A stretch of 64,000 nt of DNA from Allolobophora icterica (lineage: Eukaryota > Annelida > Clitellata > Crassiclitellata > Lumbricidae). Under the pieces are notes generated by a model, which was given only the letters and a program-made list of their open reading frames with translations, was not told the DNA's origin and made no database searches. Positions 32,656 through 42,880 of the stretch are shown piece after piece (position 1 is the first letter of the stretch; every line of letters begins with the position of its first letter). The stretch is taken from the NCBI GenBank assembly GCA_963556255.1, contig OY744604.1:95311375-95375374 (forward strand). Reading direction: 5' to 3'. The translations under genes were made by a program, and so were the position numbers.

Positions 32656-32663
32656 TATATAAG
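32656..32663 (+). promoter_or_regulatory. TATA-like box in the LARD LTR
   Basis: TATATAAG lies about 320 bp into the LTR and upstream of the structured region, as expected for a U3/R boundary. It repeats at 39854 and 47052 in the other LTRs. Confidence 0.5.
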
Positions 32664-32996
32664 GAACAAGCCACGGTATAGTGTGGCGAGGGATAAGTAT
32701 AGGCTGCCTCACGGTGTTTTGCCTATATTGTAGAGCGGCGTTACTGCGCTTTACATGTACAGCGACACGGTGCTTTAGTGTCGTTGGTTACCGGTTCGGT
32801 ACAAGGCTAATCAGTGCGCTCCCGAGTGACAGCCGCTCCAAAGGCGGTCTGACCGGTGCTGGTAAACGCCGATTCAGCGGGTTTGGGCCCACCCTGTTGT
32901 AGATCGCGAAAGGTACCGAGTCTGATCGTGGAAGGCTGAATCGGGGAAAGACCGATCGTGAGGAATAAAGGCTCACAGGTCTGTGTCGGTAAAGTT

Positions 32997-33788
32997 CGGG
33001 GAAGGTGACCCCGCTGGTAAACCGTTCGATAGTCCGGGGAAGGCCCCGGCGGCTCCGTTCGATAAAGACTGGGAAGCAGCCCCAGTCGGTGGCCGTTCGG
33101 TAAAGACGGGAAAGGCGAGCCCGCCGGTGACTGTACGATAGAAAGACGGGAAAGATCCCGTTGGTATCTGGTTCGCGTTACAGGGAAAGACCGATCGTGA
33201 GAGATAAAGGCTCACAGGTCTGTATCGGTAGAGTCCGGGGAAAGGCCCCGTCGTTGACCGTTGGATATATACGCGGAAAGGCCCCCGCAGTTGACCGTCA
33301 GAGATACACGCGGAAAGGCCCCGCTGTTGACCGTTAGAAATACACGGCCGGAGATACGCGGGCAAAGACCCGGTGTTGACCGTCAGATATAAACGGGCAA
33401 AGACCCGGTGGTAGCCGTCAGAGATACACGCGGAAAGGCCCCGCTGTTGACCGTTAGAAATACACGGGCAAAGACCCGGAGATACGCGGGCAAAGACCCG
33501 GTGTTGACCGTCAGATATAAACGGGCAAAGACCCGGTGGTAGCCGTCAGAGATACACGGGCAAGGCTCCGCAGTTGACCGTTTGATATTCACGGGTAAGG
33601 ACCCGGTAGTGGCCGTTTGAGATACACGCGGAAAGACCGCGCTGTTGACCGTTTGAGATACACGGTCAAAGACCGGTGGTGGACCGTCAGAGATACACGG
33701 GCATAGTCCCGCAGTTGACCGTCAGAGATACACGGGCAAAGACCCGGTGGTGGCCGTCAGAGACACACGGGCAAAGACCCGGTTGGTG
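32997..33788 (+). ncRNA. Array of about 20 covarying hairpins in LARD LTR 1
   Basis: Short stems recur at 34-37 nt spacing in the second half: CGGG-CAAAGA-CCCG (most copies), CGGT-CAAAG-ACCG (33663), CGGGT-AAGG-ACCCG (33592), CGCGG-AAAGA-CCGCG (33627), CCGGGG-AAGG-CCCCGG (33034), ACGGGA-AAGA-TCCCGT (33146), GACTGGG/CCCAGTC (33067). Linkers are conserved as GTTGACCGTCAGAGATACA. Both stem arms change together, while purine-rich loops stay similar. It is probably a structured part of the element's transcript; no known RNA family was recognised. Confidence 0.7.
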
Positions 33789-34025
33789 ATAACTGAGTTA
33801 AAGTATCGTCCATAAAAGCTGAGCAGTGCGATCCCGAGTTACAGCAAAAACTAATCACTCTGGGTATTGGATTGACCGCCGATTCGACAGGTTTGGGGCC
33901 CACCCTGCCGTTAGATCGCGAGCCGGTCTGAATCCCGATTGTGGAAGTTTAACAGGCTGAGTAAACCTCGGGGAGAGACCGATCGTCCGAGATATAGAAA
34001 ACACAGGTCTGTATCGGTAAAGTGC

Positions 34026-35020
34026 GGAGAAACATTCCGCTGGTGACGTCCGGTGAAGTACCGGAACGATCCTGTTGAAACTGTTCGATAATATCGGGGA
34101 ACTACCGGTAAATTTTCCATTCGCGGTCACCGTGTTTGGTTCCCTTGCTCGGTCATAGTTACTCCCGCGGTTTACCGGCAAATATCCGTCCGGGAGACCA
34201 ACCGGACGATCCGACCGTTGTGTGTTACGGTGTTCGGGACAGTTCCCACGGGGGAAAGATACACAGGTCTGTGTGCAATAACGGGGTAAATTTACTGATA
34301 TTTACCCACAGATACCGTTAGCAGAATCGAGTGTGAGTACGAGTCTGTGCGCTCCCGGAAAAGACACAACTGTTACGTTCTCTAATGGATTCAGAGAGTC
34401 AGGTTCAAGAGATACGGCTTGTGGAGTAAGGGCCCACTCTACTGCTCAGGTCTCGTGACAGACTAATTCTGAATAGTGGGAAGATAAAAGGTTGTGTAAA
34501 CGGGTAGGGATACGCCGCAACGAGAGGATACAGCGGGTCAGATCCCAAGGTGAAGCGTACGGGAGTCCCAGGTAAAAGGGACATTGACTCAGACCAAGAG
34601 TAAACGATACGTGAACTTTCGGGTAGTCGGGAACCCATGTTTGGAAGAGAGATGTCCGGGTTTTCCTAGCTGAAGTTCAGCTAGTCAGAGTCCCTAGGTG
34701 AGGAGTACGATAATCCCATGTATGAAGGGAAATATTAACGCAGACCAAGAGAGCGATACGTGAAAGTCCGGGTAGTCGGATACCCATGTAGAAACATATT
34801 TGCTTGTCGTAACACACAGCTCTGAGGACTGACTGAAGTGCGAGGATGGGCCCCCTCGTGCGTAGGTCGGAACGAAGTTCTGTGTGTAGATAGCGAAGGG
34901 GGACCTTCACTATCAGAGTGCCGTAGAGACCCCTTCAGGTATCTTTCGAAGCAGAATTTATCACTGTGTTGGTCGATAATTGTCAACACAGAAGACGGGT
35001 AAGGAAACTTATCCGTAAAT
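34026..35020 (+). ncRNA. Further strong hairpins in LARD LTR 1
   Basis: Perfect or near-perfect stems include TCCGGT-GAAGT-ACCGGA (34048), GGGTAAAT/ATTTACCC (about 34283), CTAGCTG/CAGCTAG (34665), GATAG-GAAGG with CCTTC-CTATC (34889), CTGTGTTG/CAACACAG (34963) and ACGGGTAAG-GAAA-CTTATCCGT (34994), the last with a GAAA loop and one G-U pair. They recur in the other LTRs. Confidence 0.55.
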
Positions 35021-35684
35021 TGTGGTGCATGATAATATACGTGTGAGGCCGGTATGCCCTGCACGGATATGGAGCGAGAGATACGTACGGTGGGAAGACG
35101 TATGGACAGGTGCCTAGACGACACGACGTAGAGTTACAATTGACAGTTGCCCAATAGACCGGTGTCTAGGACGATGTGATGCAGAGACTTGTCGCATGTA
35201 TTCCTTGTTCCCGATACTTAGAAAACGTTTGGTGTCCCTTATAAATGGCGATAGTTCGAGAGTCACGAGATGTAGAATGGTACGTCAAAGTTTAGATCAG
35301 GCGGAGAGAAAAGGGAAGCCCGTAGCTAAGAAGGCACACGAAGAGGGAAGACTGCTGCGGATTAGAGAACGAACCCTGTTCTGAAGGACGGCCATCCTGC
35401 AGGACGTTGCCCATCCGGCGACCGCGGAAGAAGCAGAGTCAGACCCAGAGACAGAACTGTATAGTGTTGCCTTTCTTAAGCGGCCAATCCTGAATCTCCC
35501 CTGAGAGGAACGTTCGCTATGGGCAGAGATAGAGAACGGCCATTTTACGTTGAAAGTAGAAAAGGCAGTGACTCTGGTGGGGCTCCAGACGGGCAGTGGG
35601 CTGGAGTCGCCACCACTATGGAAACCCGCCCGGCGCAACGAGAGTGCAGGCGTCCGGACGGGCGCGGGTGCAGAACGCCACAAC

Positions 35685-35702
35685 TGGTACCAGAAGTGGG
35701 GT
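35685..35702 (+). promoter_or_regulatory. LARD primer-binding site
   Basis: TGGTACCAGAAGTGGGGT lies two bases after the LTR end. It shares TGGTACCAGA with the gypsy element of this window. A second copy is at 42883-42900; the third LTR ends directly at the target duplication and has none. Confidence 0.75.
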
Positions 35703-38700
35703 ACCAGCGTTTTCTTGCTGTAAATTCGAGGAAGGTCCGTAAAATACAGTTGACGAGTCGCATGATGTAACCCACTATTTGCAGAGGCACGGCAGAATGA
35801 GTGGTATTTGTGAGTCGGTTGCACCTGGTGCAGATAGTAGAATTGAAACGGAAGCTGCGGCCCCGATTGGCCATTTAAGATGATCGTTTTTTTCAATTAT
35901 ATTGAGGAATGGTTGAGATTCGTTCAAAAGACTACTGAGGTAGGTGTCCAGAGAGAAAGAGATTATGAGTATGTCAGTTCTGGTAGCGAACTGTCGAATA
36001 GACCGAGCTCGATTTATCAAGGCCATTCGAAGACGTTAGAGTACCGCGACTTATACGTTGGAAAGCGGTAGAAGGTATACCAGGATCCTTTGAGCTCGGT
36101 GGAGTACGTTTTTTTGCACACGGTACAAATCCTATACGTTTTGGGTGTGGGCGTACGAGGAATTCGTAGTAGTACAGAGTTTCGGACATCCTGTAGAAAC
36201 TGGATCGTTGGAGTATTCGGTAGAGTTTGTTTTTTCTCCTCTTTCTGTTTCTGCGTTTCTGCTAGTTGGTGTTCTCGGTAGTCTGCGCTGCCGTCTGCCG
36301 TTTTCGTCTCTTTGAGGTTTTCTAGTTATTCCGGAGGCTGGTGATCCGTGCGGCTCCTTTTAGCTTTCGGATTTTCCAAGGTTGCGTTCCGAGTTCGTAT
36401 GGAAGTTGTTTTGTTTACCCGTTCGATCGTTGGTTCCTGTCTTCAGTTTTCTTTCCGATCGTTTCCCTAAGTGTTGTCGCTTTCTTCGCGTTTGCGTGTT
36501 TCTTTTCCCCTTCTGTCAGGTCTTTTGAGAAGAGTTGGTCATTTGTATGTCCACGTTGCGTCTTTTGGTTCCGAGACTGCTTGGTAGTGATAACCGGTCC
36601 ATGTCTTTTTCTTCGATGTTTTTGGTTAGATCGTTTCTGCTCCTTGGATGATTTCCTAGCGGTTGGTTTTTGTGTGTTCGAGAACCGCGTTATCTAATTG
36701 GAGATGTCTTTACACAGAAGGCGAATCCTTGGTGTCAGGTTACCGGAGAGAGATGATATTGTATGTCCGATTTCAGTGGCTCGGGAACACAAATACGAAA
36801 TACGAGGCGTAGATCGGGGAAACGGCAGAGTTCGATTACGCTGTAATACGCTGGTGAGACTAACAGTTACGTAAAAGACAGAGAAACAGACCAAAACAGG
36901 AAAAACGGGAGCGGATAAGAAGCAACTTCACTCTCGGTGGTAGGGGTGAAGCTAAGGCAGTTAACCGGCAGTGAAAGTGATTCGGTTGAAGACCGTGGTA
37001 TATACGAAGGAATCTAAACGGCGTTCTGGGAAGACGCCCGTTATTCAGAAGTGACTTGTATTAAGCACTGTCGAGGAAAGTGAACCGTTGACCGACCGTG
37101 AGATAATACGGAGGATTCTAAGGGACATACCGGGTAGAGGTACGTTGGTTAGAGGAGAAAGTAGAAACGGCTACGATTGGCCACTACAGACGAGACTGAA
37201 TTCATTGGTGATAGCGAATTTACAATGAAGAAATATTTAGAGGCGTGTGAGAAAACGCCTGTTACTTAGAAGAGTGCGAAAATCTGACCGATCGTGTCAT
37301 ATGTTTGTTGAGCGATATGATGGAAGATGACAGTATTCGCGTTTTGGGTGAAGCTAGAAGTTGCGCTAGCTGCAGGTCATTGGAGTGACCAGGAGAAAAT
37401 AGACCAGAAGTACGGCCGAGGAACAGTTACATGAGACAACCGGAAAATCGACGTTGTAGACAGAGAACGAGATCGTCGCTTGGCATTTCTTGAGGTCGAA
37501 TTCGAGAATGCGATAAAGGACGAGAAGTTGATGAAGGACGACTGGCGTCGAAGCACGATTCACGTTATTGATCTCTAGCACCATTAAAAAGGCTGTCGTC
37601 AGCACGGTTCGCAGGAGATGGGCTTCTCTACGGTCGCAGAGTGGTTGCTCGCACCAAGGATTATTGCTCAGGCTATCATCGTTGCTTGGCGTTCGTGCGG
37701 GGTTGCAGAGACTAGGAAGTTCGCAATAGAGTTCACCAGGTTGGAGGCAGTGGTTAATAGGGGAACGTAACCCCTGGAAGTGCATAGGAACCGTAGGAGC
37801 CCGGGTGTCGGAGAAACACTGATTACGTCGTTTGTATCAGTGTTGACAAAAGGGGCAAATAAGACGGTGGTGTGCACAGAGAGCTGCCGGAGGAGGTGAA
37901 GAAGCGAATCTTAGGTAGCACGTTGAATCAGTTGAGGCAAGTGTTGTCGTCCAGGTAGTTCCGAATGTTGAAGTGTAGGAGAATGGCTTGTATCGATGCG
38001 ATTATGGAACGCAGGCCACGGGTTGTCTCTTGGTTTCCGGAAGCGAAAGGTCGCTGGTCCCATGTTGTTTCCTTGGTTAGAATTGGAACGAACAGAGCGT
38101 TGGGTGTTCATTGCCGACACTAATAAGAGTGCCGTCGGCGGGTAACTAGTCTGAGAATTTGGCTCGGGAACGGAACGTATCCGGTACCGAGGATAAGTTA
38201 CTGAAGTAATTTTGAGACTTAGTAACGAGTGAAACATAGAGTTGCATCACAGGTATGATGTGGATACCGCTTAATTGCGGTGGTTTTCTGAAAAGACACT
38301 TTTGAGTTTACATTTTGATGAGAGCGTTTCTTTTCGACTGTGTCTCGCAGAATACAGTATAGTGACTTAGCGGTACTGGTTACCGCTTGATTGCGGTGGT
38401 TTTCCAGACTTTGTCGAATGACACTTTTGAGTTTTCTTTTGATGAGACCTTTAGTTTGAACTGTTTCCTAGTACTGAAATGGATAACAGGTTTATTTACG
38501 GTGTTTCATGGACTGGAGGGATGTCGTCCAAGTTTTCTTTGGTGAAAATCCTTTTTCTTTGGACTGTCTGTTGGTTCTTCTGAATAGTGATCCTAGTTAC
38601 CTTTTGATAGAGGACTGCTCTTGAAGTACGATTTTGGAAATGTTCACTCGACAATGCTTTTGCGTAGAGCACTTCCAGGTTGACAATGTTTCAGTGATGC

Positions 38701-39523
38701 GTATGATTAGTACCGCATGAGTTACAAGACAGTCGGTGATCCTTGTGGTACCGTTTAATTGCAGGAGTTTTCCTGAAAGTTTCCGATGGTGATTGTTAAG
38801 TGTATCCTTGGTGAGAAGATGTTATTGGGTGATATCGTACGTATATGCGCTGATACTGCGGTATTAATGTCTCGAAGCTTAGCGAGAATAGTGTGTTGTA
38901 AAGTTTCGTTACTTGTTGGACAATTGTGCAAATACGAAAATATGTTTGAAAAGAAAACTACAAAAAAATATAAAAAAAAGAAACATAAAAAAATATGTTA
39001 TCATAAGCGGCTGTCACTTCCCATGTTCGATTATTTGTGTTCCGTTGTTTTATTTTGGAAGTGTGCGTGACGTGAAGGAGTTATCGTTTATATGCAAGAT
39101 CGGGAGATAGTTGGTGACTTTTCTCTCCTAGGTCTCCTGGCCATATGGGTTAGGTAGAGCTCAGGTTCATGACAGAGGGCCGGCTAAGGTTGGCGACTTG
39201 GTGGATTAGACAAGTTGCCAGTAGGGTGGTGGTTTGGATCTCTAGCACCATTAAACAGGCTGTCGTCAGTACGGTTCGCAGGAGATGGGCTTCTCTTAGA
39301 TGCTCAGGCTATCATCGTTACTTGGCGTTCGTGCGGGGTGCGGAGATGGATGGGTCTGGATTGAGTACTTGACCGAGTAAGTCGTCCAGATGACCGAGGT
39401 ATTCCGCCCTATAACCAGTGATACAATGGTTCCTTGCTTTCTAAGTGGATCTGGGTTGGAGATGTTTCTGTGTCACGAGTGATTAAGATCCCCGATTTTG
39501 TCAGAGATGCTCCGCATCTAAGT

Positions 39524-39536
39524 AAGGTGGGGAGAG
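39524..39536 (+). promoter_or_regulatory. LARD polypurine tract
   Basis: AAGGTGGGGAGAG directly abuts the start of LTR 2, the expected plus-strand primer position. Repeated at 46722-46734 before LTR 3. Confidence 0.75.
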
Positions 39537-42500
39537 TGTGGCGGACTGGCCACTGGGCTCGAATGTATGTTGTTTTAATAATATCTGTCTTATTGACGCG
39601 TTATCCGGTGATATAATGCATCGCAGGGCGTCAGCGGCCGATGCGTAAATGGTAGCACTAACGCGATATTAAAATAGCCAATAATTAAGTTTGAGCTTGT
39701 TTTTGCCATTCAAGCGATTTAAATTATTAATTAGAATAATTTTACACACTTTTCGGTCCAATAAATAAGGCCTAAAGCTAGGGCGGCGCTTATTATCATA
39801 GGTTGATTTCGATACCTTAGACACCTGTATTTGAGAAGGTGTGCGTAGGCTAGTATATAAGGAACAAGCCACGGTATAGTGTGGCGAGGGATAAGTATAG
39901 GCTGCCTCACGGTGTTTTGCCTATATTGTAGAGCGGCGTTACTGCGCTTTACATGTACAGCGACACGGTGCTTTAGTGTCGTTGGTTACCGGTTCGGTAC
40001 AAGGCTAATCAGTGCGCTCCCGAGTGACAGCCGCTCCAAAGGCGGTCTGACCGGTGCTGGTAAACGCCGATTCAGCGGGTTTGGGCCCACCCTGTTGTAG
40101 ATCGCGAAAGGTACCGAGTCTGATCGTGGAAGGCTGAATCGGGGAAAGACCGATCGTGAGGAATAAAGGCTCACAGGTCTGTGTCGGTAAAGTTCGGGGA
40201 AGGTGACCCCGCTGGTAAACCGTTCGATAGTCCGGGGAAGGCCCCGGCGGCTCCGTTCGATAAAGACTGGGAAGCAGCCCCAGTCGGTGGCCGTTCGGTA
40301 AAGACGGGAAAGGCGAGCCCGCCGGTGACTGTACGATAGAAAGACGGGAAAGATCCCGTTGGTATCTGGTTCGCGTTACAGGGAAAGACCGATCGTGAGA
40401 GATAAAGGCTCACAGGTCTGTATCGGTAGAGTCCGGGGAAAGGCCCCGTCGTTGACCGTTGGATATATACGCGGAAAGGCCCCCGCAGTTGACCGTCAGA
40501 GATACACGCGGAAAGGCCCCGCTGTTGACCGTTAGAAATACACGGCCGGAGATACGCGGGCAAAGACCCGGTGTTGACCGTCAGATATAAACGGGCAAAG
40601 ACCCGGTGGTAGCCGTCAGAGATACACGCGGAAAGGCCCCGCTGTTGACCGTTAGAAATACACGGGCAAAGACCCGGAGATACGCGGGCAAAGACCCGGT
40701 GTTGACCGTCAGATATAAACGGGCAAAGACCCGGTGGTAGCCGTCAGAGATACACGGGCAAGGCTACGCAGTTGACCGTTTGATATTCACGGGTAAGGAC
40801 CCGGTAGTGGCCGTTTGAGATACACGCGGAAAGACCGCGCTGTTGACCGTTTGAGATACACGGTCAAAGACCGGTGGTGGACCGTCAGAGATACACGGGC
40901 ATAGTCCCGCAGTTGACCGTCAGAGATACACGGGCAAAGACCCGGTGGTGGCCGTCAGAGACACACGGGCAAAGACCCGGTTGGTGATAACTGAGTTAAA
41001 GTATCGTCCATAAAAGCTGAGCAGTGCGATCCCGAGTTACAGCAAAAACTAATCACTCTGGGTATTGGATTGACCGCCGATTCGACAGGTTTGGGGCCCA
41101 CCCTGCCGTTAGATCGCGAGCCGGTCTGAATCCCGATTGTGGAAGTTTAACAGGCTGAGTAAACCTCGGGGAGAGACCGATCGTCCGAGATATAGAAAAC
41201 ACAGGTCTGTATCGGTAAAGTGCGGAGAAACATTCCGCTGGTGACGTCCGGTGAAGTACCGGAACGATCCTGTTGAAACTGTTCGATAATATCGGGGAAC
41301 TACCGGTAAATTTTCCATTCGCGGTCACCGTGTTTGGTTCCCTTGCTCGGTCATAGTTACTCCCGCGGTTTACCGGCAAATATCCGTCCGGGAGACCAAC
41401 CGGACGATCCGACCGTTGTGTGTTACGGTGTTCGGGACAGTTCCCACGGGGGAAAGATACACAGGTCTGTGTGCAATAACGGGGTAAATTTACTGATATT
41501 TACCCACAGATACCGTTAGCAGAATCGAGTGTGAGTACGAGTCTGTGCGCTCCCGGAAAAGACACAACTGTTACGTTCTCTAATGGATTCAGAGAGTCAG
41601 GTTCAAGAGATACGGCTTGTGGAGTAAGGGCCCACTCTACTGCTCAGGTCTCGTGACAGACTAATTCTGAATAGTGGGAAGATAAAAGGTTGTGTAAACG
41701 GGTAGGGATACGCCGCAACGAGAGGATACAGCGGGTCAGATCCCAAGGTGAAGCGTACGGGAGTCCCAGGTAAAAGGGACATTGACTCAGACCAAGAGTA
41801 AACGATACGTGAACTTTCGGGTAGTCGGGAACCCATGTTTGGAAGAGAGATGTCCGGGTTTTCCTAGCTGAAGTTCAGCTAGTCAGAGTCCCTAGGTGAG
41901 GAGTACGATAATCCCATGTATGAAGGGAAATATTAACGCAGACCAAGAGAGCGATACGTGAAAGTCCGGGTAGTCGGATACCCATGTAGAAACATATTTG
42001 CTTGTCGTAACACACAGCTCTGAGGACTGACTGAAGTGCGAGGATGGGCCCCCTCGTGCGTAGGTCGGAACGAAGTTCTGTGTGTAGATAGCGAAGGGGG
42101 ACCTTCACTATCAGAGTGCCGTAGAGACCCCTTCAGGTATCTTTCGAAGCAGAATTTATCACTGTGTTGGTCGATAATTGTCAACACAGAAGACGGGTAA
42201 GGAAACTTATCCGTAAATTGTGGTGCATGATAATATACGTGTGAGGCCGGTATGCCCTGCACGGATATGGAGCGAGAGATACGTACGGTGGGAAGACGTA
42301 TGGACAGGTGCCTAGACGACACGACGTAGAGTTACAATTGACAGTTGCCCAATAGACCGGTGTCTAGGACGATGTGATGCAGAGACTTGTCGCATGTATT
42401 CCTTGTTCCCGATACTTAGAAAACGTTTGGTGTCCCTTATAAATGGCGATAGTTCGAGAGTCACGAGATGTAGAATGGTACGTCAAAGTTTAGATCAGGC

Positions 42501-42880
42501 GGAGAGAAAAGGGAAGCCCGTAGCTAAGAAGGCACACGAAGAGGGAAGACTGCTGCGGATTAGAGAACGAACCCTGTTCTGAAGGACGGCCATCCTGCAG
42601 GACGTTGCCCATCCGGCGACCGCGGAAGAAGCAGAGTCAGACCCAGAGACAGAACTGTATAGTGTTGCCTTTCTTAAGCGGCCAATCCTGAATCTCCCCT
42701 GAGAGGAACGTTCGCTATGGGCAGAGATAGAGAACGGCCATTTTACGTTGAAAGTAGAAAAGGCAGTGACTCTGGTGGGGCTCCAGACGGGCAGTGGGCT
42801 GGAGTCGCCACCACTATGGAAACCCGCCCGGCGCAACGAGAGTGCAGGCGTCCGGACGGGCGCGGGTGCAGAACGCCACA
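39537..42880 (+). repeat. LARD LTR 2
   Basis: Identical by eye to LTR 1 except for a C-to-A change at 40766, which falls in one of the weaker hairpins. The hairpin array is at 40195-40986. Confidence 0.9.

Larger units (their letters stand above)
32339..35682 (+). repeat. LARD LTR 1 (3,344 bp)
   Basis: Unusually long LTR without coding potential. A TATA-like TATATAAG lies at 32656-32663, a plausible promoter, with the hairpin array downstream of it. Three copies of a GACCGATCGTGAG...TCGGT segment occur at about 32950, 33190 and 33970. Confidence 0.9.
35683..39536 (+). mobile_element. LARD internal region 1 (3,854 bp, non-coding)
   Basis: The longest open frames are under 200 codons and resemble no retroelement protein. 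Repeated sub-sequences include CTCTAGCACCATTAAA plus its 3' neighbours at 37572 and 39240, a CCGCTTAATTGCGG hairpin at about 38267 with relatives at 38382 and 38752, and paired GGCGT...ACGCC hairpins near 37020 and 37239. These look like structural or packaging elements, but that is inference. Confidence 0.8.

Noticed and set aside
33240..33790. CRISPR-like array (35-nt repeats)
   Set aside because: Units are contiguous diverged tandem repeats without unique spacers, in an animal LTR. The hairpin pattern explains them better.
35297..35896. 199-codon minus-strand ORF across the LTR end of the LARD
   Set aside because: It crosses the LTR/primer-binding-site boundary, has no known domain, and is truncated in LTR 3, where the element ends.
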